DNA of 39,073 bases from Candidatus Aenigmatarchaeota archaeon (GTDB lineage: Archaea > Aenigmatarchaeota > Aenigmatarchaeia > GW2011-AR5 > JAGGXF01), in the NCBI GenBank assembly GCA_021163205.1, contig JAGGXF010000038.1:1-39073 (forward strand). The letters run 5' to 3'. Made by a program: the position numbers and the translations under genes. Below, one piece after another: positions 14,730 through 22,694 of the stretch. The notes beneath the pieces are model-generated. The model did no database searches, was not told where the DNA came from, and saw nothing but the letters and a program-made list of their open reading frames with translations. The stretch's first letter is position 1. Each line of letters begins with the position of its first letter.

Positions 14730-15521
14730 ATGATATCTATAGACCCTGATGTAATAAAAGAGCTTGCAGATAAAGGGCTGAGGATTGACAGGCGGGCTTT
14801 TGATGAATATAGACCCATAAAAATAGAAACCGGGGTAATAGAAAAAGCGGAAGGTTCTGCAAAAGTAGAGCTGGGCGGAACGAAAGTTATTGCAGGAGTA
14901 AAAATGGAAGTTGGTGAGCCTTTTCCCGACAGCCCAGATGAAGGTGTTCTCATAACCAATGCTGAATTCTTGGCTTTTGCCCACCAAGAATTTGAAGAAG
15001 GGCCACCAAACGAAGATTCCATAGAGCTAGCTCGCGTGGTTGATAGAGCTATACGTGAATCAAAAGCAATTAACTTCAAGAAGCTTTGTATAGAAGAAGG
15101 CAAGAAGGTCTGGATGATCTTCATAGATATAGACATACTTGACCATGATGGAAACCTGATTGATGCCGCATCTCTTGCAGCCATAGCGGCACTTCTCAAC
15201 GCAAAATTTCCAAAGCTTGAAATTGTGGAAGAGGGCGACGAGAAGAAATATACGATAGATTATGAGCAGAAAACAGACCCACTTCCTATAGAGCAGAGAC
15301 CGATTACGATAACAGCTGCGAAGATAAACGGAAAAATTCTTCTTGACCCGAATATAGCTGAAGAAAGTGCAGTAGAAGGAGAAGTCAGCATGGGTGTCAC
15401 AGACAACATGATCGCATCAATACAAAAATCATCACCCGGGGGATTCACCATAGAAGAAATAAATCGCATTGCTGAAATATCTCTGAAAAAAGCAGCAGAG
15501 ATTCGTGGTCTCTTAAAATAA
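14730..15521 (+). CDS. rrp42: Exosome structural subunit Rrp42
   Basis: This 263-residue RNase PH-fold protein has GLRIDRRAFDEYRPIKIETGVI, GTKVIAGVKMEVGEPFPDSPDEG, and a C-terminal helix EINRIAEISLKKAAEIRGLL. Rrp42 pairs with Rrp41 to form the hexameric ring and is itself catalytically inactive. It begins four bases after the Rrp41 stop with TGGAGGAATGATATC context, so it is coupled. A pyrimidine-rich terminator follows. Confidence 0.96.
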   Translation: MISIDPDVIKELADKGLRIDRRAFDEYRPIKIETGVIEKAEGSAKVELGGTKVIAGVKMEVGEPFPDSPDEGVLITNAEFLAFAHQEFEEGPPNEDSIELARVVDRAIRESKAINFKKLCIEEGKKVWMIFIDIDILDHDGNLIDAASLAAIAALLNAKFPKLEIVEEGDEKKYTIDYEQKTDPLPIEQRPITITAAKINGKILLDPNIAEESAVEGEVSMGVTDNMIASIQKSSPGGFTIEEINRIAEISLKKAAEIRGLLK

Positions 15522-15537
15522 CTATAATACAAGCGCT

Positions 15538-15558
15538 AACCTTTCTTCTTTTTTATTT
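15538..15558 (+). terminator. T-rich terminator after the exosome operon
   Basis: A run of pyrimidines with T6 and T5 blocks (CTTTCTTCTTTTTTATTTTT) lies 17 bases after the Rrp42 stop. Oligo-T tracts are sufficient for archaeal termination, helped by aCPSF1/FttA, which is encoded in this window. Part of the tract overlaps the leader of Dph2. Confidence 0.5.
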
Positions 15559-15588
15559 TTAAAACATCTTCAAATTAGCGGAGGTTGT

Positions 15589-16500
15589 ATGAAAAACGTA
15601 GAAGAACTTGTTAGAGCTGTTGTGCAAAGTGGCGCGAAAAAAATCTTTTTGCAATTGCCTGAAGGGCTCAAAACTTATATGACGGACATAGTTTGGGCGC
15701 TGAACAACGTGGGAATTGATTGTGTGGTCTCGGCAGAGCCTTGCTACGGCGCATGCGACCTCCGGGACAAGGAAGCTGAGATGCTCGATTGCGAGCTGCT
15801 CGTGCATGTTGGACATAATAAATTTTACAAAGCCATAAAAACGTGCCTGCCTGTTTTATACTTCACATGGCCAGTGTCAATTGAAAAAGATAAAATAGAA
15901 AAGATTCTGGAAAAGGAAATAAAAAAAATAAAGCAGAAAAGGATTGGTTTGGTTACTACTGTGCAACATCTTGACAACCTCGATGAAATCGTTGCTATGC
16001 TGAAAGAGTTGAAGAAGGAACCAATTGTGGGTGGGCAAATACTTGGTTGCTGGACGCGAAATGCCAAGAAAATAGATGCGCTAGTTGACTGTTTCCTCTT
16101 TGTTGGCTCTGGTATTTTTCATCCATTAGCAATCGAAACAGAAAAGCCTATTTTTATAATGGACCTTGAAAAAGGCGAAATCAGAAACATAGAACAAGAA
16201 AGACTAGAAGCAAGAAAACGAAAAATGGCGAGAATAGAGAAAGCCAAGGATGCAGAAATGTTCGGAATACTTATATCGATGAAACCTGGCCAGGTAGCCA
16301 CAAAAAAGGATATGGAAAAGATTAAAAAACTTTTAAAAGCTAAAAATAAGAAGTTTATTTTCATAGAGATGAACAACATAACCAGCGACAAGCTTCTTGG
16401 CATAAAGGTCGACGCATTCGTGAACACCGCCTGCCCCAGAATTGCTGAAAATAAATTTGAGAAACCCGTTGTAAACATGGATGAGCTGGACATGTTATGA
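15589..16500 (+). CDS. dph2: Diphthamide synthase Dph2 (radical-SAM-like 4Fe-4S enzyme)
   Basis: This 303-residue enzyme has the three cluster-binding cysteines of archaeal Dph2: EPCYGACD near 59, GGQILGCWT near 165, and VNTACPRIAE near 285. It transfers a 3-amino-3-carboxypropyl group from SAM to a histidine of elongation factor 2 by an unusual SAM cleavage. GGAGGTTG directly precedes ATG 15589. Rpo11 follows 27 bases downstream. Confidence 0.95.
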   Translation: MKNVEELVRAVVQSGAKKIFLQLPEGLKTYMTDIVWALNNVGIDCVVSAEPCYGACDLRDKEAEMLDCELLVHVGHNKFYKAIKTCLPVLYFTWPVSIEKDKIEKILEKEIKKIKQKRIGLVTTVQHLDNLDEIVAMLKELKKEPIVGGQILGCWTRNAKKIDALVDCFLFVGSGIFHPLAIETEKPIFIMDLEKGEIRNIEQERLEARKRKMARIEKAKDAEMFGILISMKPGQVATKKDMEKIKKLLKAKNKKFIFIEMNNITSDKLLGIKVDAFVNTACPRIAENKFEKPVVNMDELDML

Positions 16501-16527
16501 AACTCTATGCAAATCGTGGAGGTAATT

Positions 16528-16800
16528 ATGATGAAGATCAATATTATTGAAAATACAAAGGGAAAGCTCAAACTTGAGGTGGATACTGATCTTGCTTTTT
16601 TGAACCTTCTAAATGATTATCTGTGGAGAATAAAAGATGTTGACATAGCTGCTTTTACGAGGAAACATCCTTATATTGCCACGCCTGAGATTATGGTTAA
16701 GTCGCGCAACCCGAAAAAGTCTTTATTGAATGCTGTGAAAAAAATAAAGCTCGATGTAACATCTCTGAAAAAGCAGGCTGAACGCGACCTTGCAGAGTAA
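16528..16800 (+). CDS. rpoL: RNA polymerase subunit Rpo11 (RpoL)
   Basis: About 90 residues start MMKINIIENTKGKLKLEV; GGAGGT at 16518-16523 supports ATG 16528 or 16531 over the 16507 start of the ORF track. The core motif DTDLAFLNLLNDYLWRIKDVDIAAFTRKHP is the Rpo11/AC19 dimerisation region, followed by the C-terminal helix. Rpo11 pairs with Rpo3 to nucleate polymerase assembly. Confidence 0.93.
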   Translation: MMKINIIENTKGKLKLEVDTDLAFLNLLNDYLWRIKDVDIAAFTRKHPYIATPEIMVKSRNPKKSLLNAVKKIKLDVTSLKKQAERDLAE

Positions 16801-16855
16801 GGGCAAATGATGCAAACTGGCTGGCCAATAAATATTTTATTTGAAAGTGTTTGCT

Positions 16856-17329
16856 ATGACAACCATAAAGGACGATGTTAAAGAGATTGCTATTGCCATT
16901 GTTGTTGCAATAATTTTTTATTACACGCTTGGGCTCTTGCTCCATACAGATTTACCAATAGTTTCTGTGTATTCTGATTCGATGCTGCCCATTCTTCATC
17001 GTGGCGATCTTTTGCTGTGTAGCAACTGGGGAGAAAAAAACAAGGGTGATGTTATTATATATATAAATCCAAAGATAGGGTACCCAATTGTCCACAGGAT
17101 AGTGTCTGTAGAAGAAAACGGCTTCATTACCAAGGGTGATCACAATGCGCGCACAGACCAGGAAGGTTTTGGTATCAGCCCTGTGACAGAAAACCAGATT
17201 AAGGGAAAAGTCCTGTTTGGTGTTCCGCTCCTCGGCTATCCAAGATTGTTTATAGACAGTCCCGCCAGGTTTATTCGTTGCGATATTCTTGGTGTTTTCT
17301 TTTCAACATGCGGCTCTCTACGAGTGTGA
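16856..17329 (+). CDS. Archaeal/ER-type signal peptidase I
   Basis: This is 157 residues from ATG 16856. One N-terminal membrane helix (IAIAIVVAIIFYYTLGLLL) precedes the catalytic domain. VYSDSMLPILHRGDLLL has the catalytic Ser, KGDVIIYINPKIGYPIVHRIV has the His of the Sec11-type Ser-His-Asp centre, and TKGDHNARTD has the Asp. Having His rather than Lys marks the archaeal/eukaryotic class. It removes signal peptides from exported proteins such as the thioredoxin and Cys-rich proteins of this window. The C-terminus ends without a second clear helix. Confidence 0.92.
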   Translation: MTTIKDDVKEIAIAIVVAIIFYYTLGLLLHTDLPIVSVYSDSMLPILHRGDLLLCSNWGEKNKGDVIIYINPKIGYPIVHRIVSVEENGFITKGDHNARTDQEGFGISPVTENQIKGKVLFGVPLLGYPRLFIDSPARFIRCDILGVFFSTCGSLRV

Positions 17330-17465
17330 AGGTTTAAGAAGTTTTGCTTTCTTATTTTATGGAAAAGTATGACAAATGCGTCACACCAATCGTTGATTAA
17401 CGTTATAATATATTTAAAAAGTTTTTTGTTCAAAAGGAAGAGTGCATAATTTGGTTGGTGTCTTG

Positions 17466-17795
17466 ATGGTAGAGTTTTGTGAAAAATGCGGTTCCATAAT
17501 GGTTCCTGTTAAAACAAAAGATGGTAAAGGTAACTATCTTCTTTGTAGAAAATGTGGACATAAAGCATACAAATCTGTGAAGAGCTTTAAAATAACAGAA
17601 ACCATGAAAAAAAGAGAAAAAGTTACTGTTGTTGATAAAGATTTCACAACACTTCCAACAACGACAAAAATGTGCCCAAAGTGCGAGAATATGAAAGCGT
17701 TCTACTGGGTGCAGCAGACGCGCTCCATGGACGAGCCACCTACCCAGTTCTTCAAGTGCACGAAGTGCGGCTACACCTGGCGAGAGTACAAATAG
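17466..17795 (+). CDS. tfs: Transcript cleavage factor TFS
   Basis: The protein has 109 residues from ATG 17466, after GGTTGGTG. The N-terminal zinc ribbon is CEKCGSIM with CRKCGH. The C-terminal ribbon is MCPKCENM with CTKCGYTW. The acidic tip RSMDEPPTQFF supplies the catalytic Asp-Glu pair that enters the polymerase to rescue backtracked complexes by RNA cleavage. The length is normal for the family. Confidence 0.97.
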   Translation: MVEFCEKCGSIMVPVKTKDGKGNYLLCRKCGHKAYKSVKSFKITETMKKREKVTVVDKDFTTLPTTTKMCPKCENMKAFYWVQQTRSMDEPPTQFFKCTKCGYTWREYK

Positions 17796-17915
17796 GTAAT
17801 CTTTAAGAAGGTGTGCCGGTGCGCTGTTTCTCGGTTTTCTTCTTAAGATTTGTTACTGCTATGGCAACATATGATAATTATATAATTTTCTGATAAAAGA
17901 TAATAAGGTGATAAA

Positions 17916-18167
17916 ATGTCAGGTTATGGAAACGAAGAAAATCTCAGCCCCGAAGAAAGGGATTTGGCTATGGCTCGCCAGAGTCTCATCGAAGAGCTGG
18001 AAGCAATAAACTGGTATCAGGAACGAATTGGCACAGCAACAAATGAGGAGCTCAAAAAGATACTGAAACACAACAGGGACGAGGAAAAGGAGCACACCGC
18101 TATGCTTATGGAATGGATAAGAAAGAATGACGAAACACAGGACAAGATGTTCAAAGAGCATGATTAA
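17916..18167 (+). CDS. Encapsulin-type ferritin-like protein (EncFtn family)
   Basis: This 83-residue helical protein has the EncFtn core ARQSLIEELEAINWYQERIGTATNEELKKILKHNRDEEKEHTAMLMEWIRK. The Glu (EELEA) and ExxH (EEKEH) metal ligands are visible. EncFtn proteins form annular decamers with an iron ferroxidase site and are normally packaged in encapsulin shells. The C-terminus (DETQDKMFKEHD) shows no obvious encapsulin-targeting tag, and no encapsulin gene is in the window. It starts 120 bases after TFS and ends five bases before the Ogg gene, suggesting co-transcription with that repair enzyme. Confidence 0.87.
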   Translation: MSGYGNEENLSPEERDLAMARQSLIEELEAINWYQERIGTATNEELKKILKHNRDEEKEHTAMLMEWIRKNDETQDKMFKEHD

Positions 18168-18172
18168 GTGTG

Positions 18173-18802
18173 ATGAATGTGATCGAGGACCTGAAAAAGG
18201 AGATAGAAAAACTCAAGAAATCTGATATTGCGGAGCTCGTAAAAAAGCGCCTCGTGGAGTTCAAGGATTTCAAGACCAAGCCATCGGAAGAGTGGTTTTC
18301 GGAGCTTTGCTTCTGCATACTTACCGCGAATTCTTCGGCAGCGCTTGGGATTAAGATACAGAACGCGATTGGGGCGCGCGGTTTTCTTAGCATGCCACAA
18401 AAAGAGCTGGAAAAGCGGCTCAAGGAGCTTGGTCATCGCTTTTATAATATAAGAGCCGAATTCATAGTTAGGGCGAGAAAGTACAAGAACATCAAGAATA
18501 TTATCTCTGGCTTTGATGGAAAAAAAGCAAGAGCGTGGCTCGTGAAAAACATAAAAGGCATTGGAATGAAAGAGGCAAGTCATTTCTTGCGGAACGTTGG
18601 TTATACTGATGTATCGATAATTGATAGACACATCTTGAGCATCCTTCGAAAGCATGAATTGATACCACAACAAGCGATGACACCGAAAAGGTATGAAGAA
18701 ATAGAAAAGCTCCTCGAAGAAATTTCAAGAGAAACACAAACTAATCTTGCCGAATTGGACTTGTATTTGTGGTATATGAAAACGGGAAATATTCTCAAGT
18801 AA
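18173..18802 (+). CDS. ogg: N-glycosylase/DNA lyase of the archaeal Ogg (Ogg2) family
   Basis: This 209-residue helix-hairpin-helix glycosylase has FSELCFCILTANSSA near the N-terminus. The HhH region KGIGMKEASHFLRNVG is followed by the catalytic Asp segment SIIDRHILSIL; the Lys in the HhH is the expected Schiff-base nucleophile. Members excise 8-oxoguanine and cut the abasic site. The length matches the short archaeal Ogg2 type. It is in the same operon as the ferritin-like gene, a plausible iron/oxidative damage pair. GTG 18170 is the alternative start. Confidence 0.92.
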   Translation: MNVIEDLKKEIEKLKKSDIAELVKKRLVEFKDFKTKPSEEWFSELCFCILTANSSAALGIKIQNAIGARGFLSMPQKELEKRLKELGHRFYNIRAEFIVRARKYKNIKNIISGFDGKKARAWLVKNIKGIGMKEASHFLRNVGYTDVSIIDRHILSILRKHELIPQQAMTPKRYEEIEKLLEEISRETQTNLAELDLYLWYMKTGNILK

Positions 18803-18805
18803 AAA

Positions 18806-18819
18806 GGCTTTTATAAGCC
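18806..18819. terminator. Hairpin between convergent ogg and deoxyhypusine synthase genes
   Basis: GGCTT-TTAT-AAGCC forms a short hairpin four bases after the ogg stop. It lies in the 112-bp region between two convergent genes and could end either transcript. I see nothing else in this gap. Confidence 0.4.
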
Positions 18820-18914
18820 CGAATAAAATTAGGAATTATAAAGCTGTCTTTTCAACATCAAGTGCCACCGCCAGAATCAAGAAACTATTACATTTCTATC
18901 ATTATTGACTCAAA

Positions 18915-19871
18915 TCACAATTTATCCAACACAGCCCTGATTATTAGTGGTAGTAGCACGGTCGCATCGCCCTCTACCGTGATGAATTTTGCCTGCTGAC
19001 TGACCTTGCCCCAGGAAACAGCCTCTCTCATGCGCGCACCGCTTAGCGACCCGTCCCACTCCGGTGCTGTGGTTATGTAAACAGCGTAGTCTAGTCCGTC
19101 TCTGAACTGGTTCCACCATATAGTATGATGCTTTGATATTCCACCACCTATTATGAGCGCACCCGTCTTTTTGGCCGTATATATTATGTCACTCATCTTC
19201 TGCTCATCTTTCATCAAATTTATATTAAAGTCTTTGTGTCCGTCCTGCCAAAAGAACCACATCTGCCAGCCCCAAGCACCGTCTGTAGGCCCTGGAATGA
19301 ATACAGGAATCTTGTTTTTCCATGCCCAATATGTTATCGAGTCTTCCTTTTTCTCTTCGTCTTCAAGCCTTTTTCCGAATTCCCAGACAAGCTCGTATGG
19401 CGCCAGATCTTTCTTGCCTTCTTCGTACAACTCTTTCATAATTTGCTGTATTTTTTTCTCCAGGATTTCCCCATAGCATTCATTCGGTATAAGAATGTTG
19501 CCTTCTCGGTTTATTCCATCCTGACGAAGCTTTTTGTCATCAAGCATAAACGAGCCATGATAATAATCCTTCCACACCCTTGCTAAGTCATGGTCCATCG
19601 TTCCACATGTAGTTACGACGGCATCAACAAGTTTTTTCTTCAGCAGGTCCTTAATCAATCCTCGTGTCCCTGTTGAAACAAGGCAAGCGGGGAAAGAAAA
19701 CATTTTTGTGCAATTTTTGTCCTTGAACATATCTGTTAGAATATCGCAGGCGATACCAACCTTCTTTGCGACAAAGCCACCTGATTCTTTCATCTGCTCT
19801 GCCATCTCAGAAGCAGATTTTGCTTTGTCAATATCCAAGTCCTTTATCGGCTTGAGATTTTCTCGCATCAT
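18915..19871 (-). CDS. dys: Deoxyhypusine synthase
   Basis: The enzyme has 318 residues. It has the NAD-binding and active-site blocks SFPACLVSTGTRGLI, DAVVTTCGTMDHDLAR and HGSFMLDD. ALIIGGGISKHHTIWWNQ carries the active-site Lys, and SGARMREAVSWGKV lies near the C-terminus. It transfers the aminobutyl group of spermidine to a Lys of aIF5A. The substrate gene is not in the window. The start has two adjacent ATGs (19871, 19868), and a TATA-like TTTTTAAATT lies upstream, so the mRNA is probably almost leaderless. Confidence 0.96.
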   Translation of the reverse strand: MMRENLKPIKDLDIDKAKSASEMAEQMKESGGFVAKKVGIACDILTDMFKDKNCTKMFSFPACLVSTGTRGLIKDLLKKKLVDAVVTTCGTMDHDLARVWKDYYHGSFMLDDKKLRQDGINREGNILIPNECYGEILEKKIQQIMKELYEEGKKDLAPYELVWEFGKRLEDEEKKEDSITYWAWKNKIPVFIPGPTDGAWGWQMWFFWQDGHKDFNINLMKDEQKMSDIIYTAKKTGALIIGGGISKHHTIWWNQFRDGLDYAVYITTAPEWDGSLSGARMREAVSWGKVSQQAKFITVEGDATVLLPLIIRAVLDKL

Positions 19872-19963
19872 GACTTATAACGCTTGTTGACTAAATTTAA
19901 AAAGTTTTGCTTTTACTCTGGTGTGCAGAATTATAAACTAAGATTGCGTTCGTCAAAAGGAAA

Positions 19964-20887
19964 TCATTGAAATTTTTTAGGTAGATTTCTTGCAAGCTTA
20001 TCCAAATCTTTAATCACCTTATTGGGCGTGTATGCCTTCAGTTTTGAAACAATCTTCGAATCGTACAACATCTTTTTATCTAGCGGTATGTCAACGCCAT
20101 TTATTGTTTTAGCGTCGGACATGTGCAGCGAAAACGGCGCGCGACATAACTTGCCAGAAGGCGTCTGAGATGGGTCTATGTTAATTATATTGTTTCTCTT
20201 GTCATGACCACCCACCACTCTTATGCCAGTATTTTTTAGTTTCTCCTGAACATCGAGAACCCATTTTTCTGTTAGCGTTTCTGGCGCTTCCCTGTTTTTT
20301 GAGAACTGAAAATATTTTTCATAAAACTTTTCTGGCTTTGGCTTGTCTAAAAATAGAAACACATGAAAAGACGATCCTGTCCAACAGACGAAAGGCTCTG
20401 AAACAGGCATACTTTTAATGTCCTCTTTCATGACTTCAACTAACGTTTTCGTTACGAACCAAGCATGCTCTGACGAGACCCCGGAACCCCTATCTATGTC
20501 AAAGAACAATCGCTCTATAGGACGATGTGGCTTTTCTCCGTTTGTCGCATAGAAAAAATCTGATAGCTTTCGCGGAACAAAATAGCGCCATATGAGTTCC
20601 TGCTTCTTCGTTAATTTCTCTTTAACATCTTTCAGATGTTTTTTCCGAAGCGAGAAAAAATCTTCTGTGATCGCGGAGAAATCTTCTATGAATAACGGCT
20701 CGTCTTTTGAACCTCTTTTAATAAAAAAAGGCATACCCTTCGGCAACCAGATTTTTGATGCAATTTCCTTGCCTTGCAGAAACTTTTTCAACTTTTGTGC
20801 AACCACCGAATAATATAACAAAACGTCTGTTTCTCCAAATGGTTTGATAACGTCTTTCGACGACCTGGCCAAAGAAAGCAAAGACAT
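19964..20887 (-). CDS. Archaeo-eukaryotic primase (AEP) superfamily protein, PriS/LigD-Pol-like
   Basis: This 307-residue protein has the AEP motifs: the DxD metal pair in ERLFFDIDRGSGVSSEHAW, the SxH motif in CWTGSSFHVFLFL, and a third acidic position in NIINIDPSQTPSGKLCRAPFSLH. The spacing and the PFIKR-like N-terminal region resemble the polymerase domain of LigD as much as classical PriS, and the zinc knuckle of PriS is not visible. It could be the replicative primase small subunit of this lineage or an end-joining/primase-polymerase. It diverges from the HAD gene across 62 bp. Confidence 0.75.
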   Translation of the reverse strand: MSLLSLARSSKDVIKPFGETDVLLYYSVVAQKLKKFLQGKEIASKIWLPKGMPFFIKRGSKDEPLFIEDFSAITEDFFSLRKKHLKDVKEKLTKKQELIWRYFVPRKLSDFFYATNGEKPHRPIERLFFDIDRGSGVSSEHAWFVTKTLVEVMKEDIKSMPVSEPFVCWTGSSFHVFLFLDKPKPEKFYEKYFQFSKNREAPETLTEKWVLDVQEKLKNTGIRVVGGHDKRNNIINIDPSQTPSGKLCRAPFSLHMSDAKTINGVDIPLDKKMLYDSKIVSKLKAYTPNKVIKDLDKLARNLPKKFQ

Positions 20888-20949
20888 AAATATACTTTAT
20901 GTCAAATAAAGTTTAAAAGTTGTCTGAACGATAGCGACAGGGGACACCA
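20888..20949. promoter_or_regulatory. Shared divergent promoter with inverted repeat
   Basis: The 62-bp gap between the divergent primase-like and HAD genes contains ACTTTAT (20895-20901) and ATAAAGT (20907-20913), a 7-bp inverted repeat around GTCAA. The A/T-rich arms may serve as TATA elements for the two directions or as a small operator. Confidence 0.45.
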
Positions 20950-21585
20950 ATGAAAGACGAAAAAATAAAATGCATAATATTTGATATGGACGGCACACTT
21001 GTTGATTCCATGAATGTTTTGGTGAAAGCAGCAATAAGAGCAGTAAAAAAATATCTGAATCTTCCTGATGAGAAAATTGAGCAGGTTTACAGAGAAACAA
21101 CAGGCATGCCATTCTCGAAGCAGGTAACATTTCTAACAAAAGATGAAGAGGTGTGTAAAAAGATAACAGAAGAATTTAAAAAAGAAAAAAACAAGATATT
21201 CTTTGAGTGTCCACTTTTCGAAGACGCGGAAGAGGTAATAAAATACCTCAGAGATAATGAATATCTTATTTGTCTTTCTTCTGGCGCTTTACAGGAAAGT
21301 GTTGACAAATATCTGCAAAGACATCCCCTACAGCTGGATTTAGCTCTTGGTTTCAGGCCACCAAGCTTCAACAAGCTTTTGCATATGGACTTTATTATGA
21401 AAAAATTTGAACTCTCCAATGAAGAGCTTGCCTTTGTCGGAGATTCTCCGGCTGACATGAGATATGCGAATCATAAAGGTGTTCTAGCAATAGGTAAAAT
21501 CGGCACAGTTGATGCGGAAATGCTGAAGAGTGCTGGCGCAGGTATGATAATCAAGGACCTGAAAGAACTCGTGAATATATTTTAA
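20950..21585 (+). CDS. HAD-superfamily phosphatase (phosphoglycolate phosphatase-like)
   Basis: This 211-residue protein has HAD motif I FDMDGTLVDS near residue 12, motif II in CLSSGA, a Lys of motif III region, and motif IV FVGDSPADMRYA. A helical cap lies between motifs I and II, giving the beta-phosphoglucomutase/phosphoglycolate phosphatase subclass. The substrate cannot be told from sequence. GACAGGGGACACC precedes ATG 20950. Confidence 0.9.
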   Translation: MKDEKIKCIIFDMDGTLVDSMNVLVKAAIRAVKKYLNLPDEKIEQVYRETTGMPFSKQVTFLTKDEEVCKKITEEFKKEKNKIFFECPLFEDAEEVIKYLRDNEYLICLSSGALQESVDKYLQRHPLQLDLALGFRPPSFNKLLHMDFIMKKFELSNEELAFVGDSPADMRYANHKGVLAIGKIGTVDAEMLKSAGAGMIIKDLKELVNIF

Positions 21586-21608
21586 TATACTTATCATAAA
21601 TTAATTCT

Positions 21609-22118
21609 ATGCCCGAAGAAAAAATTACACTCGATAAGAAAACATTCCGAGCACTTTCTGTTGACACGCGCGTGAAAATAGTCAAGAGCCTCCTTGCGCG
21701 CAGAAAAACTTTATCAGAGCTTAAAGACGAATTGGGAATGAGCCCATCGACCGTAAAAGAACATATCGACACCCTTATCAATGCGGGGCTCGTCAAAAGA
21801 ATAGACGACAAGCATAAGTGGAAATACTATGAAATAACCAAGAAAGGTGAAAAGATTGTTGGTTCGAAAGAAACAAAGGTTTGGATAATTCTTGCTTTTG
21901 CTGCTATTGCTGCTGTCGGGCTGGTTTATAATCTACTAATGACCACGAGTAGCGTTGCGCGCATCGCACGCACAGCTGAAGAGGTGCGAGGCATCAGTGG
22001 CACGCTCGGAGCTGAAACGACTGCAGGATCGCAATGGCCGTGCATAATCCTTATTGTCGCCTTGATTATCGCTTTAGTCGCTGCGGCAGTCTATTTATAC
22101 CACAAAAGAAGGGGATAG
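21609..22118 (+). CDS. Membrane-anchored winged-helix (ArsR-like) regulator
   Basis: This 169-residue protein has a winged helix at about 10-82 (FRALSVDTRVKIVKSLL, LGMSPSTVKEHIDTLINAGLVKR, KYYEITKKGEKIV). Two hydrophobic segments follow at about 91-110 (VWIILAFAAIAAVGLVYNLL) and 143-163 (CIILIVALIIALVAAAVYLY). A DNA-binding domain tethered to the membrane could report membrane or extracellular state directly to promoters. It is seven bases upstream of a small membrane transporter-like gene, so the two are probably co-expressed. Confidence 0.85.
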   Translation: MPEEKITLDKKTFRALSVDTRVKIVKSLLARRKTLSELKDELGMSPSTVKEHIDTLINAGLVKRIDDKHKWKYYEITKKGEKIVGSKETKVWIILAFAAIAAVGLVYNLLMTTSSVARIARTAEEVRGISGTLGAETTAGSQWPCIILIVALIIALVAAAVYLYHKRRG

Positions 22119-22124
22119 AACATT

Positions 22125-22580
22125 ATGGACTGGCTTCATCTTACATTGCTTACTATCATGCCTGGATTGGAACTGCGAGCAGCAATACCTTATGCGCTCT
22201 TCAATGGCGATGGAATCGCAGGCATTTTATTTGTCTTGCTGCTCAATGTATTGATATTCTTTCCGGTGTGGGTTGGTCTGCTTCTCCTCTATAGGTTCGC
22301 AGAGAATTGGTGGATTGTCAAGAACGTTGTAAACAAAATCAGAGAGCGCGGGGAACCGTATGTCAAGAAATACGGTATACCTGGCATAGCCATATTCGTT
22401 GCAATACCGCTGCCGGGTAGCGGCGTTTATTCTGGTGCATTACTTGCCTGGCTTCTTGGACTAGAATGGAAGAAATCCTTTGTTGCGTGCGCGGTCGGAG
22501 TTATTTTTGCTGCTATCGCTGTATATCTAATAAGCACGGGGACACTCAGCGCTTTGAAGATATTATCTTTTAGTACTTGA
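22125..22580 (+). CDS. Small multidrug export family (COG2426) membrane protein
   Basis: This 151-residue protein has about four membrane helices. It has the family signature LTIMPGLELRAAIPYAL near the start and KYGIPGIAIFVAIPLPGSGVYSGALLAWLLGL in the middle. The family is annotated as small multidrug export proteins, but direct functional evidence is thin. It is paired with the membrane winged-helix gene. Its 3' end overlaps the leftward 39-aa gene by 11 bases. Confidence 0.88.
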   Translation: MDWLHLTLLTIMPGLELRAAIPYALFNGDGIAGILFVLLLNVLIFFPVWVGLLLLYRFAENWWIVKNVVNKIRERGEPYVKKYGIPGIAIFVAIPLPGSGVYSGALLAWLLGLEWKKSFVACAVGVIFAAIAVYLISTGTLSALKILSFST

Positions 22581-22689
22581 AAATTTTTTTCAAGGCATTA
22601 TAGTAGTGTTCCCAGTCATTTTTTGTGGTATTTTCAGCTCCCTTCCTTTGTATTGCTCCTATCGCTTCTCCAAGTTCATCCAGTATCAT
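22570..22689 (-). CDS. 39-residue small protein coupled to the thrS stop
   Basis: This gene is not in the ORF track. It starts at ATG 22689, five bases past the ThrRS stop codon, and the end of thrS (GGGTGATGTG) supplies a GGTGATG ribosome-binding site. It encodes MILDELGEAIGAIQRKG, then DWEHYYNALKKIFKY, a soluble charged helix. I recognise no family. The tight coupling to ThrRS is the best argument that it is real. Confidence 0.5.
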   Translation of the reverse strand: MILDELGEAIGAIQRKGAENTTKNDWEHYYNALKKIFKY

Positions 22690-22694
22690 TCACA

